From positions 496,001-560,000 of the forward strand of contig NZ_MAHX01000013.1 in assembly GCF_002023715.1 (NCBI RefSeq): a DNA stretch of 64,000 nt. Reading direction: 5' to 3'. This document shows, one piece after another, positions 18,768 to 28,262 of this stretch. The translations under genes were made by a program, and so were the position numbers. The DNA comes from Elizabethkingia occulta. GTDB taxonomy: Bacteria; Bacteroidota; Bacteroidia; Flavobacteriales; Weeksellaceae. Each line of letters opens with the position of its first letter. Within the stretch, counting starts at the first letter, position 1. The notes beneath the pieces were generated by a model. The model worked only from the letters and a program-made list of their open reading frames with translations, searched no databases and was not told the origin of the DNA.

Positions 18768-19538
18768 TTACATTTTCTCCATATAATCCATAATAGTTTT
18801 CTGGAAGTCTGTCAGATTCTGATTAGCAGATTTAATAACTTTCCCATTACTGTATATGTTATACTTGCCATTCTGACCACTGGTCTCTGTCCACACAATT
18901 CCTTTTTTAATTTTTCCTGTATTGTCTGTATTCAGATAAGCAACAGGTAAAGGTTCAAATTTCTCAGCATAGCGACCATAATATATTTTCAGTAATGCAT
19001 CTTCCTGTGAAAAGTCATCTGCAAGAGCATTGAAGATAGAATCAATATCTGTAAGATTTGTTTTTTTATCCATTCTCCAGGATAACTTTAACACTTTATC
19101 CAACCCACGGGTATCTTCGGGATTGGCTCTGCTGATAATGCTTTCTACTTTTCCATCTTTGTATTGAGAAGAGATAATGCTGTTTGGCGGTAGATTATTG
19201 AGGTCTAAATCAATTGACTCAATATACATCAGTTCTTTATTTTGATACTGGAGATCGGTTGTATATCTTTTGTTTTTTAGATAAATTCTGATCAATGCAT
19301 CAGGTTTCTGCCCGTCTTTTATGTTAATGATATTATCTTCTTTTGTGAAGAAAAGTGTATTTCCATAGTTTACAGCCGCCATATCCACTGTAAAGCTAGT
19401 AAGCTTACCATTTGTAAATTGTTTCGTAATTCTTCCACTTTCAATTTCTTTTGTCTCCGATTTTACAGCATTTTGTTTTTGTGCAAAAGATTTTGAATTG
19501 AAACAGAACAGGATAAAAAAGCAATACAAATATCTCAT
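18768..19538 (-). CDS. Secreted protein of unknown function
   Basis: The 256-residue protein starts with a signal peptide (MRYLYCFFILFCFNSKSFAQ). The mature protein is rich in short strands with repeated KDGK/NGK turns (ITKQFTNGKLTSF, SSQYKDGKVESI, IYSNGKVIKS), loosely like MORN/YwqK-type repeats. Function unknown. The gap 19539-19804 downstream of its start is AT-rich and must hold the promoters of this gene and of the divergent 19805 gene; no clear box is seen. Confidence 0.6.
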   Translation of the reverse strand: MRYLYCFFILFCFNSKSFAQKQNAVKSETKEIESGRITKQFTNGKLTSFTVDMAAVNYGNTLFFTKEDNIINIKDGQKPDALIRIYLKNKRYTTDLQYQNKELMYIESIDLDLNNLPPNSIISSQYKDGKVESIISRANPEDTRGLDKVLKLSWRMDKKTNLTDIDSIFNALADDFSQEDALLKIYYGRYAEKFEPLPVAYLNTDNTGKIKKGIVWTETSGQNGKYNIYSNGKVIKSANQNLTDFQKTIMDYMEKM

Positions 19539-19804
19539 GTTTTTATTTTAAGGTTAAATATACTAATGATATTTATCATTGTTTAAATATATTCATAAAT
19601 TTCTATAAATGGCTTTACAGTTCAGCGGTCATTATTTGATATTAAATTTCACTTTTTTGTTGAAAATTATAAAACATAAATTCTTTAAATTAGATGGTTT
19701 TGTTTTTATTTAGAAAAAGACTTTTCTGAAAACGCTGAACAGTTATAAATATAAAATGAGAGCACCAGAGCTCCCGAAATAATACAAACAACAATTTTAA
19801 TAAT

Positions 19805-20287
19805 ATGAAAAAACTATTTTTTTTAAGCTTGCTTTTCATAGGCATTGCAGTGTCAGCTCAACTTCCGGAAGGGAATGCTAATGTCGGTGATGAATATGGT
19901 GCAGGTGTTTCACAGACAAAAGCGGGAACAGCCGTAAGCATGGCAGATCTGAATAAAATTCTGAACGAGAGAAAAGAAGTACAGGATATTACGGTAAAAG
20001 CTACTGTTACCGATGTATGTCCTAAGAAAGGATGTTGGATTACACTCGACAATCCAGATAAAACAAAGGTATTTGTTAAAATGAAAGATTATGCATTCTT
20101 CCTGCCTGCAGCGATTAAAGGAAAAACAATTTTACTGGATGGAAAAGCGCAGTTAAAACAAACTTCTGTTGAAGAATTAAAACATTATGCTGAAGATGCT
20201 AAGAAGCCACAAAGCGAGATTGACAAAATAACAAAGCCAGTAACGGAAATCCGTTTACTTGCCAGTGGGATAAGAGTTGCTCAATAA
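19805..20287 (+). CDS. DUF4920 secreted protein
   Basis: The 160-residue protein has a signal peptide (cleavage after VSAQ) and the DUF4920 core: VKATVTDVCPKKGCWITL, then FVKMKDYAFFLP and an AIKGKTILLDGKA strand. The two Cys of the CPKKGC motif may bind metal or form a disulphide. The family is common in Flavobacteriia and uncharacterised. Monocistronic: a strong terminator follows at 20311. Confidence 0.8.
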   Translation: MKKLFFLSLLFIGIAVSAQLPEGNANVGDEYGAGVSQTKAGTAVSMADLNKILNERKEVQDITVKATVTDVCPKKGCWITLDNPDKTKVFVKMKDYAFFLPAAIKGKTILLDGKAQLKQTSVEELKHYAEDAKKPQSEIDKITKPVTEIRLLASGIRVAQ

Positions 20288-20310
20288 CTTATACCTGTAT
20301 AGAGTGAATA

Positions 20311-20345
20311 AAAATGATCGGATATTTATTCCGATCATTTTTTAT
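20311..20345 (+). terminator. Rho-independent terminator
   Basis: Perfect 12-pair stem aaaatgatcgga / tccgatcatttt with a 7-base loop, followed by TTTTATTTT. Confidence 0.9.
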
Positions 20346-20495
20346 TTTACCAATCGCACAAGGCAATAAAATAATATTGTCAAACTTTGTCAAGGTTTTA
20401 TAGATGCTGCCTTTTGTGATTAATTCAATTTCCGGTTAAGATTGTAATCCGAATTTCATATTTTTATGAAACTAAAATAGGCACAAAACTAATTT

Positions 20496-21221
20496 ATGAA
20501 TTTTAATAGGCCTGAATTTTATGGCTATCTAAAAGTTTTTCAGGAGTTTTCATGGACGCAATGGTTAGTATTCAGTCTTGTGGTGAATGTATTTCTATAT
20601 TTATTTTCCATAGGATTATATCTGTTTGTTGACAAAACATGTCGTAAAGACAAATTACAGAAAGAAGATCATCCTGTTACAAAATCAGATTTTTTATTAA
20701 GCCTGTTAACTGTTATTTGCAATAGCAGTATTATGCTGTTGGGAGTTCTATTATGGAAAAACCACTGGATAATATTGGATAGTAATACTCCGGCTGGTAT
20801 TATATTTTTAGAGGTTATTGCACTTATCCTTCTGATGGATTTCTGTATGTACCTTTTCCATTATGCTGCTCACTCACCTTATATTTATAAAATATTACAC
20901 GGAAAGCACCATGAGCATGTTAGTACAAACTTTTTAAGCTTGTTTGTGCTTCATCCTTTCGAGACGTTGGGCTTTGGGCTGATGATGATTGTATTGCTGA
21001 TGTGCTATAATTTTTCTCCTGTTGCTATTGTAGTATATCTAACAATTAATCTTATATGGGGAACCATAGGACACCTGAACAGAGAATTTTTTCCAAAAAA
21101 ATCAGACCAACTTGGAATCGGAACAACCAAATTCCATAATCTCCATCATATGAATGAAAGTAAAAATTTTGGTTTTTACACTTCTGTTTGGGACAGGCTT
21201 TTCGGAACTTATAAGGAGTAA
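20496..21221 (+). CDS. Fatty acid hydroxylase / sterol desaturase-family protein
   Basis: The 241-residue membrane protein has hydrophobic segments at about 20-45, 65-87, 100-118 and 150-180, and the histidine boxes of the diiron family: LFHYAAH near 122, HGKHHEH near 135, and HNLHHM near 214. These enzymes hydroxylate or desaturate lipids at the membrane. The substrate (for example carotenoid, sphingolipid or fatty acid) is not shown by the sequence or neighbours. Confidence 0.8.
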   Translation: MNFNRPEFYGYLKVFQEFSWTQWLVFSLVVNVFLYLFSIGLYLFVDKTCRKDKLQKEDHPVTKSDFLLSLLTVICNSSIMLLGVLLWKNHWIILDSNTPAGIIFLEVIALILLMDFCMYLFHYAAHSPYIYKILHGKHHEHVSTNFLSLFVLHPFETLGFGLMMIVLLMCYNFSPVAIVVYLTINLIWGTIGHLNREFFPKKSDQLGIGTTKFHNLHHMNESKNFGFYTSVWDRLFGTYKE

Positions 21222-21230
21222 CTTACGAAG

Positions 21231-21614
21231 TTAGAAGTGCAGATCCTGATGCAGAGCTATTCTGTTGCCCTCACTATCTTCAAATTCAGCAACAGCGAAA
21301 CCATACTTTTCATTCAAGGTTTTAGGATATAAAACTCTTCCGGCATGTTCCTGAACCTTTTTGAGAGTCTTTTCTATATCCTCTGTTTTAAAATATAGAA
21401 TAACTCCGTTTTGAGTAGGTTTGTAAACATCACCCTTTACCAGAGCTCCTGTTATTCCGCTTTTAGTTTCTTCAAAAGGAAAGAAAGCCATCTCATAGTT
21501 GTCCATTATTTCTTTCTCAAAAGTAAAATCAAATATGGCTGAATAGAATTTTTCTGCCCGCTGAAGATCATTTACAGGAATTTCGAAATAAATAATGGGA
21601 TTGGTCTTACTCAT
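21231..21614 (-). CDS. VOC-family (glyoxalase-like) protein
   Basis: The 127-residue protein has the paired beta-alpha-beta-beta-beta modules of the vicinal oxygen chelate fold: IYFEIPVNDLQRAEKFYSAIF at the start and FAVAEFEDSEGNRIALHQ at the end. Similar proteins are called lactoylglutathione lyase-like, but substrate is unknown. It overlaps the 21607-21897 gene by eight bases, so the two are cotranscribed. Confidence 0.8.
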   Translation of the reverse strand: MSKTNPIIYFEIPVNDLQRAEKFYSAIFDFTFEKEIMDNYEMAFFPFEETKSGITGALVKGDVYKPTQNGVILYFKTEDIEKTLKKVQEHAGRVLYPKTLNEKYGFAVAEFEDSEGNRIALHQDLHF

Positions 21615-21897
21615 CAGATGTTATTATATTTTGTGCCTTCACTTCGTCCCAGCAGTTAACACAAACAATTTTGTAATCACAGTTGGTAAACCATTCATCG
21701 AAATCATCTTCTGTTTCTGCTTTATCGAACACCTGGTTACATTGATCGCACCAGGCATCTGGTCTGCCGGTATCGCCTTCATCATGTTCATGGAAGCCAA
21801 GCGGAGCATTACCCGATATACTATGTGCAAGATGGGTACATATCAATGCTATTTCCTGTTTTCCATGCTGTCCGCATTCTACAAATTTTTGTGACAT
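21607..21897 (-). CDS. Small Cys-rich protein, possible zinc ribbon
   Basis: The 96-residue acidic protein has six Cys (C8, C20, C50, C53, C73, C79, C82 region) including WCDQCNQ and IVCVNCWDEV pairs, which looks like a zinc-binding ribbon, and the motif HLAHSISGNAPLGFHEHD. Proteins of this kind are found as uncharacterised ORFs in many bacteria. It is upstream of and overlaps the VOC gene. Confidence 0.65.
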   Translation of the reverse strand: MSQKFVECGQHGKQEIALICTHLAHSISGNAPLGFHEHDEGDTGRPDAWCDQCNQVFDKAETEDDFDEWFTNCDYKIVCVNCWDEVKAQNIITSDE

Positions 21898-21934
21898 TTA
21901 CTTTGGTACTTATTTAAATTAGTCTTGTTGTCTG

Positions 21935-22180
21935 TTATTCGTCATTCCATACACGCATTTCGGCTGTACACCAGCCTGCAATAATGTCCAGTACATCATC
22001 AGCATAGTTTTGTAATTCTTCCGCAGATTCGTGTTTAATTTCTTTTACAATGCCTTCCGCATCTGCCTGATGCCCACCCAGATTACGAAATTCTATAAGC
22101 AAATCCCTAACCTCAGTACTTAACCCATTTCCCTGTGCGATATAAAACAGGAGTTTTTCTTTTAATGTTTCACGATCCAT
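21935..22180 (-). CDS. Small hypothetical protein
   Basis: An 81-residue acidic, mostly helical protein (MDRETLKEKLLFYIAQGNG..., ending EMRVWNDE) without a family I recognise. I chose the ATG at 22180; another in-frame ATG at 22210 would add ten residues, but the AT-rich Asn-coding stretch there looks like leader sequence. It lies 37 bases upstream of the Cys-rich protein gene on the same strand and may share its transcript. Confidence 0.55.
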   Translation of the reverse strand: MDRETLKEKLLFYIAQGNGLSTEVRDLLIEFRNLGGHQADAEGIVKEIKHESAEELQNYADDVLDIIAGWCTAEMRVWNDE

Positions 22181-22419
22181 TTTGTGATTGTTGTTGAAAA
22201 TTTTATTCATCTTTTTTATAAAAATACAGGTATATTTTTTTTCTGTATTTCAGGTATAAAATATGATAATAAAAAGGTTTTTTTAAAAATACGAATTTAT
22301 TTTTGAAACCTTACCGAGATAAATGCTTTCAGAAGAAATAATATAATTAAATTTAAAAACAGGTATATTTGACGTATCAGATAAATGCTGAAAACTATTT
22401 ATATCCGAAAAAACACATT

Positions 22420-22647
22420 ATGCTTTCATCCGCTTCACTCAATTTAGAATCTGCACTTATTTATTTTATAATTCTTTCTTTTCTGGCATCGGGTTTTATT
22501 TATACATTAATCGTTCTTATTATCCATGCCTATCAGAAAAAACTAAAAAATTTCAGCTATTATTTTATTTCATATCTTATTTCCGGTATCATCGGAATAG
22601 TCCTGATATGCTTGTTTGGCTTCCTGTGGCTGGCATCTCTTAATTAA
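22420..22647 (+). CDS. Small membrane protein
   Basis: A 75-residue protein with two strong membrane helices (about 10-32 and 45-70) linked by a short basic loop (HAYQKKLKNF). I chose the ATG at 22420 over an in-frame TTG at 22369. No family recognised. It precedes the ClC gene by 86 bases. Confidence 0.5.
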   Translation: MLSSASLNLESALIYFIILSFLASGFIYTLIVLIIHAYQKKLKNFSYYFISYLISGIIGIVLICLFGFLWLASLN

Positions 22648-22733
22648 CTTGGCCAGTTTATCAAGCTATAATTAATTATAAAAAAAATACACGAAGCCAT
22701 AATTTTTAGAAAAATGAATCTTAATTTTGGGGT

Positions 22734-24539
22734 ATGTCAAAAAATAGGAGGTCTAAAGGTCCAAGATTTATACGCCGGAGTATATACAATATAAAAAGTA
22801 TATTGGGGCTGCTGAGGATCGTATTATCGGACAGGCAGTTTCTATACTTTTCTTGCGTTATTGTCGGGATAACCTCTGCATTGGCAGTAACGGTTCTGAA
22901 GACCTTTGCACACAGCGTCTTTCAATTTACCACATATGTTAATAAAATTCTGAAGTTACCCTATCTGAACAGTATACTTCCTATATTGGGTATTGTACTT
23001 ACTGTACTGATTATTCGTAAATTTCTTAATGGTTCTCTCGAAAAGGGTACGGCTCAGATTATGATTGCTGTTGCCAAGAGGTCAGGGTTTATGCCTAAAA
23101 AGCAAATGTATGCACAGATTGTTACAAGCTCATTGACTGTTGGTATGGGGGGATCTGCAGGTCTGGAATCTCCGATTACAATTACCGGTGCAGCTTTAGG
23201 ATCCAATTATGCCCAGGATTTTCGACTGAATTATAAGGACAGGACACTTTTGCTGGCTTGTGGTGTAGCTGCAGGGATTGCTACTGCTTTCAATGCTCCG
23301 GTTGCCGGGGTATTATTCGCTATAGAAGTGATATTAGCAGACATGAGCGTTTCGGCATTTATTCCGATTATGATTTCTTCGGCTACAGGAGCAATTATGT
23401 CGAACCTGACACTAAAAGGCGGTATTTTATTATCTTTTAAAAGAGGACTAAACTTCGATTATCATAATACAATTTATTATGTTCTTCTGGGCATTATCGC
23501 GGGATTTTTGTCTGTATACCATGCACGGCTTTTCCGTTGGGTAGAACACCGCATAGGAAATTATTCAAAAAGTGTTTATACAAGAGCTTTTGTAGGAGCT
23601 GGTATATTGGGGATGCTTATATTTTTGTTTCCCCCATTGTTTGGTGAAGGTTATGAGAATATAAAGGTATTGGCTAATAATCAGGCGGGAGAACTACTTG
23701 ATAATTCATTGTTTGAAAATCTTAATGGAAATGAGTGGTGGATTATGCTTGTTGTACTGATTACAATGATGATTAAATCTATAGCAACAGGGCTAACACT
23801 TGGAAGTGGTGGTAATGGTGGTAATTTTGCGCCTTCACTTTTTGTAGGTTCCTACTTAGGTTACCTGGTTTCCAAGGCTGTTACACTTATCGGTATTAAA
23901 AACCTGCCCATAGATAATTTTACTGTTGTGGGTATGGCAGCTTTACTGAGTGGATTATTCCATGCGCCACTTACAGCAATATTCCTTATTGCTGAGATAA
24001 CCGGAGGTTATGGACTGATTATTCCACTGATGTTGGTCTCTTCTATAAGCTATGCTATTGCAAAAAGATATGATAATTATAGCATGGATATTTATAGTAT
24101 TGCTGATAAGGGTATTGTATTTACCTCCGATAAGGACCGTAATATTTTGGATAAAATTGATGTGAGCCTATTATACAGTAGCCATCTGAAAACAGTATTT
24201 ACAGATTTTACCTCGCCGGAAATTAAAGATATATTTGTCAACACCAGCGAGAACTTTATTCCGGTACTGGATCGATCATTAATGATTCAAGGAATTATTA
24301 TGCTAAATGATGTGCGGAAGCATCTCTTTTCTGAAGAAGAAGTCGACTTTTCCGAATTTATCATACCTGCCAATATTATATCTGTAGAAGAAACGACAGC
24401 AAACATAATCAGGATGATGGAAGACTCGCGAAAAGATTATGTCCTGCTTACCAAAGACGGAAAATATACAGGATATATATTGAAGTCTACCATCATGGAT
24501 GCTTACCGACAAAACCTGAAAAAACTGAGAATAGAATAG
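22734..24539 (+). CDS. ClC-family chloride channel/antiporter with CBS domains
   Basis: The 601-residue protein has the ClC pore signatures GSAGLESP (first Cl-binding loop) and GSGGNGGNFAPSLFVG, about ten membrane segments to residue 440, and a C-terminal region (about 465-600) with two CBS-like units (SENFIPVLDRSLMIQGII and SRKDYVLLTKDGKYTGYI). The proton-pathway Glu of exchangers is at the GLESP Glu. It exchanges or conducts Cl- or F-/NO3-; the selectivity cannot be told. A TAATTTTG box ends four bases before the ATG, which would mean a very short or absent leader. Confidence 0.85.
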   Translation: MSKNRRSKGPRFIRRSIYNIKSILGLLRIVLSDRQFLYFSCVIVGITSALAVTVLKTFAHSVFQFTTYVNKILKLPYLNSILPILGIVLTVLIIRKFLNGSLEKGTAQIMIAVAKRSGFMPKKQMYAQIVTSSLTVGMGGSAGLESPITITGAALGSNYAQDFRLNYKDRTLLLACGVAAGIATAFNAPVAGVLFAIEVILADMSVSAFIPIMISSATGAIMSNLTLKGGILLSFKRGLNFDYHNTIYYVLLGIIAGFLSVYHARLFRWVEHRIGNYSKSVYTRAFVGAGILGMLIFLFPPLFGEGYENIKVLANNQAGELLDNSLFENLNGNEWWIMLVVLITMMIKSIATGLTLGSGGNGGNFAPSLFVGSYLGYLVSKAVTLIGIKNLPIDNFTVVGMAALLSGLFHAPLTAIFLIAEITGGYGLIIPLMLVSSISYAIAKRYDNYSMDIYSIADKGIVFTSDKDRNILDKIDVSLLYSSHLKTVFTDFTSPEIKDIFVNTSENFIPVLDRSLMIQGIIMLNDVRKHLFSEEEVDFSEFIIPANIISVEETTANIIRMMEDSRKDYVLLTKDGKYTGYILKSTIMDAYRQNLKKLRIE

Positions 24540-24579
24540 TTCTGAAATATTTTTATAACACGGATATAAACCTAAAAAA

Positions 24580-24630
24580 GCTGCCTCTTACATCTGACTT
24601 TGCAAACATAGGAGACAGCCTTCTTTTTTA
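24580..24630 (-). terminator. Terminator between convergent genes
   Basis: On the minus strand GCTGTCTC pairs with GAGGCAGC (one G-U) across a 24-base loop and is followed by TTTTTT; this ends the 24644-24976 gene. On the plus strand the stem has one mismatch but also a T-rich tract, so it may work weakly for the ClC gene too. Confidence 0.65.
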
Positions 24631-24643
24631 TATCATAGCTGTT

Positions 24644-24976
24644 TTATACAGTAGTATCTTCTACGGAAGCTTCAGGGGCATTATTCTTTACAGAAGCTAT
24701 ACCATTATCTCTGCCGGCAGAACTTTCATACATTTCGCTTGTACCGATAATCTGTCCGTTGGTTGCTTTTAGATTGAAATAATGTTTACCATTGGATGAG
24801 GTTTTCCTGTCGAATTTATTATCATCCTGAGAATTTTTCTTTACCGATTCTATGCCGTTTTCGCAGTTAGCTTTGGTAGAGTAGCCTTCACTTGCTAAGA
24901 TTACTTGTCCGTTAGTAGCTTTCAGGTTGAACTGAAACTCACCATTTTTTCTTTTTGAAATTTCAAATTTTCCCAT
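24644..24976 (-). CDS. YegP-like DUF1508 protein, second copy
   Basis: A 110-residue protein with two DUF1508 repeats, nearly the same architecture and length as the protein at 2503-2835 (both begin MGKF and share the NGEFQFNLKA / NGEYQFNLKA core and SQDD linker). Unlike that copy it is monocistronic with its own terminator. Function unknown; cytosolic. Confidence 0.85.
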   Translation of the reverse strand: MGKFEISKRKNGEFQFNLKATNGQVILASEGYSTKANCENGIESVKKNSQDDNKFDRKTSSNGKHYFNLKATNGQIIGTSEMYESSAGRDNGIASVKNNAPEASVEDTTV

Positions 24977-25072
24977 AATGTTTTTGTTTAAAGTTAATGA
25001 AAATATCTGAAATATAATTCTTTATGTGTTTGTTGGGTAGAGGGAGTTCTAAAGATATTTCCGACTCCTGTT

Positions 25073-25101
25073 TTTGGCATTTATAGTTTTCTGTACCTTT
25101 G
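25073..25101 (+). promoter_or_regulatory. Promoter of the SulP gene
   Basis: TTTG at 25073-25076, 17-base gap, TACCTTTG at 25094-25101. Transcription should start near 25106, which rules out the in-frame start at 25099 for the following gene. Confidence 0.65.
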
Positions 25102-25191
25102 CAGCTGGTATTTTGTGCTGAACAAAATGTGAGTTATGAAATACTTTTTTGGCCGGGATTCTCTATGGCCAGAGCTTATACAATCAGTTTT

Positions 25192-26721
25192 ATGAACAAT
25201 ATTTTAAATCTCAAGTCATTCAGGGAGATTAATTTTAAGAATGAATTACTGGCAGGGTTAACGGTTGCTATGACTATGATTCCTGAATCTCTGTCCTTTG
25301 CTATATTAGCCGGATTATCTCCTTTAATGGGACTTTATGCTGCCTTCCTTATGGGAATTGTAACGGCAGTTTTAGGAGGAAGACCAGGAATGGTATCGGG
25401 TGGAGCAGGAGCAACTGTTGTTGTACTGATGGCTTTGGCGTCATCTCACGGCGTTCAGTACCTGTTGGCAGCTGTTGTATTGGCGGGTATACTTCAGTTT
25501 CTGGTAGGAGTTTTTAAATTGGGAAAATTTGTGCGTTTGATTCCACAGCCTGTAATGTATGGTTTTCTGAATGGGCTGGCAATTATCATTTTTATGGCTC
25601 AGGTAGCCCAGTTTAAAATAGTACAGGATGGTGTAAGTGGATGGATGAGTGGAAGTATGCTGTATATAATGGCAGGACTTACATTATTAACGATTGCTAT
25701 AGTACTCATTTTCCCAAAAATCAGTAAAGCTGTTCCTTCGTCTTTAGTCGCGATTATCATAGTATCGGTTCTTGTTTACTTTCTGAATATTGATACAAAA
25801 AAAGTTATAGATATTGCATCCGTAAGCGGTTCATTACCTTCTTTCCATATACCGGCTATTCCGTTTACTACAGAAACACTGAAGATTATATTTCCATATT
25901 CATTGATTATGGCCGGAGTGGGACTTGTGGAATCTCTACTAACGCTAAACATGGTAGACGAAATTACCAGAACAAAAGGAGAGTCTAACAGAGAAGCAAT
26001 AGCGCAAGGAACTGCTAATATCGTCAATGGATTTTTCGGCGGAATGGGAGGATGTGCTATGGTTGCACAGACTCTTGTAAATATTGGAGCCGGAGCGAGA
26101 ACCAGAATCTCTGCAATTATCGGAGCGCTGACTATTTTACTGATTATTCTTGCCGGAGGGCCTGTTATCGAACAGATTCCGATGGCAGCTTTAGTTGGGG
26201 TAATGATGATGGTTGCAATAGGAACATTTCAATGGGTTTCACTAAGGATTGTGAATAAAATGCCCAAGTCGGATATTTTTGTCGGAATACTGGTAGCTGT
26301 TATTACAGTTGTACTCCATAATCTGGCATTAGCAGTATTGGTTGGGGTTATAATCTCAGCTCTTGTTTTTGCATGGGATAATGCCAAAAGAATACGTGCC
26401 CGAAAGTCTATGGATGAAAACGGAAACAGAGTGTATGAAATATATGGTCCATTATTCTTCGGAAGCACAACAGCTTTCATGGATAAGTTTGATGCACTTA
26501 CCGATACAGACAAAATTATTATCGATTTTAAAGAATCCCGTGTAGCAGATATGTCGGCTATTGAAGCGTTAAAAAAGCTAACGGAACAGTACAAAAATTA
26601 TAACAAAAAAGTAGTATTGAGGCATCTGAGTGCAGATTGTGTACGTCTACTGGAAAATGCAGGCGGATTTATAGAGGTCAATATCGAAGAAGATCCTGTT
26701 TATAACGTAATGCCGGAGTAA
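25192..26721 (+). CDS. SulP-family anion transporter with STAS domain
   Basis: The 509-residue protein has the SulP N-terminus (ELLAGLTVAMTMIPESLSFA), about 11-12 membrane segments, the GGMGGCAMVAQTLVNI signature and a C-terminal STAS domain (about 425-509, IIIDFKESRVADMSAIEAL). SulP proteins carry sulfate, bicarbonate or other anions. I chose the ATG at 25192 (MNNILNL) since the in-frame start at 25099 lies in the promoter; 25165 is the alternative. No carbonic anhydrase or sulfur gene is adjacent. Confidence 0.85.
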   Translation: MNNILNLKSFREINFKNELLAGLTVAMTMIPESLSFAILAGLSPLMGLYAAFLMGIVTAVLGGRPGMVSGGAGATVVVLMALASSHGVQYLLAAVVLAGILQFLVGVFKLGKFVRLIPQPVMYGFLNGLAIIIFMAQVAQFKIVQDGVSGWMSGSMLYIMAGLTLLTIAIVLIFPKISKAVPSSLVAIIIVSVLVYFLNIDTKKVIDIASVSGSLPSFHIPAIPFTTETLKIIFPYSLIMAGVGLVESLLTLNMVDEITRTKGESNREAIAQGTANIVNGFFGGMGGCAMVAQTLVNIGAGARTRISAIIGALTILLIILAGGPVIEQIPMAALVGVMMMVAIGTFQWVSLRIVNKMPKSDIFVGILVAVITVVLHNLALAVLVGVIISALVFAWDNAKRIRARKSMDENGNRVYEIYGPLFFGSTTAFMDKFDALTDTDKIIIDFKESRVADMSAIEALKKLTEQYKNYNKKVVLRHLSADCVRLLENAGGFIEVNIEEDPVYNVMPE

Positions 26722-26739
26722 TTTTACCGAATAAAAATG

Positions 26740-26773
26740 AAGAAAGGGATCTGAATATTCGGATCCCTTTCTT
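26740..26773. terminator. Bidirectional terminator
   Basis: Perfect 12-pair stem aagaaagggatc / gatccctttctt with a 10-base loop between the convergent SulP gene and B12 operon. The flanking tracts are A-rich on the plus side, so it works best for the minus-strand operon, whose last gene ends at 26797. Confidence 0.75.
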
Positions 26774-26796
26774 ACAAGTTAAATTACTTTAAATTA

Positions 26797-28191
26797 TTAT
26801 TGTGTAACGTCTATATTGACTGTTTTTTCCACGTACTTACCATTCGATACCGCTGAAATGGTGATTTTTTCTTTTCCTGTTAACTCTTTGGCTTTGATAA
26901 TCAGTGAATCTGTTTTCAACTCGTAAGTTGCCAGCTCTGTACCTTTAGCGCTGATAGATTTTACAATAGAAGAAGAAGTATTATCAGCATCAACGATTTT
27001 ATCATTTAGGGCAATGGCTCTTCTTTTTCCTGGTGCTACAATTATTTTATTCAACAAGATTTCAGGTGCGTTCACATCTTCGAAGAATGGTACAGCCGGG
27101 AACCAGTAATAACGTTCGTCTTGAGAGCTGGTACCATTACCGCCATTTACAACGATGCTCTTTTCTAATGTACCGCTATTGCCTATGATATGTATCCAGT
27201 TGTAGCTGCCTGCATCGCCCCAGCCATTACGTTTTACTGTTAATACCAGTTTGTCTGTCAATGGATCCACACGTAATCCTGCTCCGTAGAAAGCAAGCTG
27301 TACACCCTGATCGTCCTTACCTAAATCATAAAAAGAAGTATTAAGCGATTTAGTTGCTATGTTATATTTTACAACTGAATTTCCTTTTGCCCAGTATAAT
27401 ACGTTTTGTTTTGTACTAGCAGAAAGACTTCCTGCAGTCCATGCATACCATGTTGCACCGATTGGGGCATTGGTAATATCAATTTCATCCGTTTTTTCTA
27501 GTGTATAAGGATCAATCTGAATTAACTTTTTATTGGCTCCGATCCATACCTTACCATCTTTACTTTGTACAACAGAAGCAAAGTCAGTTCCACTGATTAA
27601 TTTTTCTACAGTATTGGTTTTGGTATTGATTACATAAGCTCCTTTCGATTGTGTAATAGCAATTACATAATCACCTACTAAAAGCATATTTCCCGTTTGG
27701 CCGCTTACTCCTGTAATATTACCTTCTACTTTTAGCGTTTCGATATTGAATATAGAAATTCCGTTGCCTGTAGAGATATAAGCTTTTTTAGGGTTGATCC
27801 CCACAAAGGCACGTCCGTCACCACCGATTTCGGTAAGTACAGCTTTCATTTTTAAAGTTTTGGCATCTGCTACAACCAATCTGTTTTTTTGCTTGGATAT
27901 TATGTAAGCATTATTTCCGTAAATAGTGGCAAACTGTGTAGTTACTCCAAGTTTTTCACCGTTGTTGGCTGCACGATAGGCTCTGTATATAATAGAACCA
28001 TCATTTTTAAAATAGTTTACAGATCCGTTATCGTGTCCAAACCAGTCTTCGTTGGCAACATAAAAGCCTTGTGTAGATACTACTGCTGAAGGAGCAGATT
28101 CTAACGGTTCAACAAAATCATCATTAGAACATGATGACAACGCTAGAAAGCTCAATAAAGGTAAAGCAAAAGAAGTATATGCTTTTCTCAT
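26797..28191 (-). CDS. Surface lipoprotein, beta-propeller, DUF5074-like (B12 locus)
   Basis: The 464-residue protein has lipobox LSSCSN (near Cys21) and a repeated beta-propeller (YncE/DUF5074-like) with motifs QGFYVANEDWFGHDNGSVNY, AYISTGNGISIFN and VWIGANKKLIQID, then a C-terminal Ig-like domain (about 370-464). It is the last gene of the riboswitch-controlled operon and a distant relative of the BtuG-like gene at 29229. Role in B12 capture is inferred from this position. Confidence 0.75.
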   Translation of the reverse strand: MRKAYTSFALPLLSFLALSSCSNDDFVEPLESAPSAVVSTQGFYVANEDWFGHDNGSVNYFKNDGSIIYRAYRAANNGEKLGVTTQFATIYGNNAYIISKQKNRLVVADAKTLKMKAVLTEIGGDGRAFVGINPKKAYISTGNGISIFNIETLKVEGNITGVSGQTGNMLLVGDYVIAITQSKGAYVINTKTNTVEKLISGTDFASVVQSKDGKVWIGANKKLIQIDPYTLEKTDEIDITNAPIGATWYAWTAGSLSASTKQNVLYWAKGNSVVKYNIATKSLNTSFYDLGKDDQGVQLAFYGAGLRVDPLTDKLVLTVKRNGWGDAGSYNWIHIIGNSGTLEKSIVVNGGNGTSSQDERYYWFPAVPFFEDVNAPEILLNKIIVAPGKRRAIALNDKIVDADNTSSSIVKSISAKGTELATYELKTDSLIIKAKELTGKEKITISAVSNGKYVEKTVNIDVTQ

Positions 28192-28262
28192 AATTTTTTT
28201 TTAATTTTTTAATAAATAGTTGATATATAGTAGTTTTGTGTTTTCTGTTTATGATAGTGGAG

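Noticed and set aside
25099..25191. Longer SulP start at 25099
   Set aside because: The frame begins within the TACCTTTG box; it would not be on the transcript.
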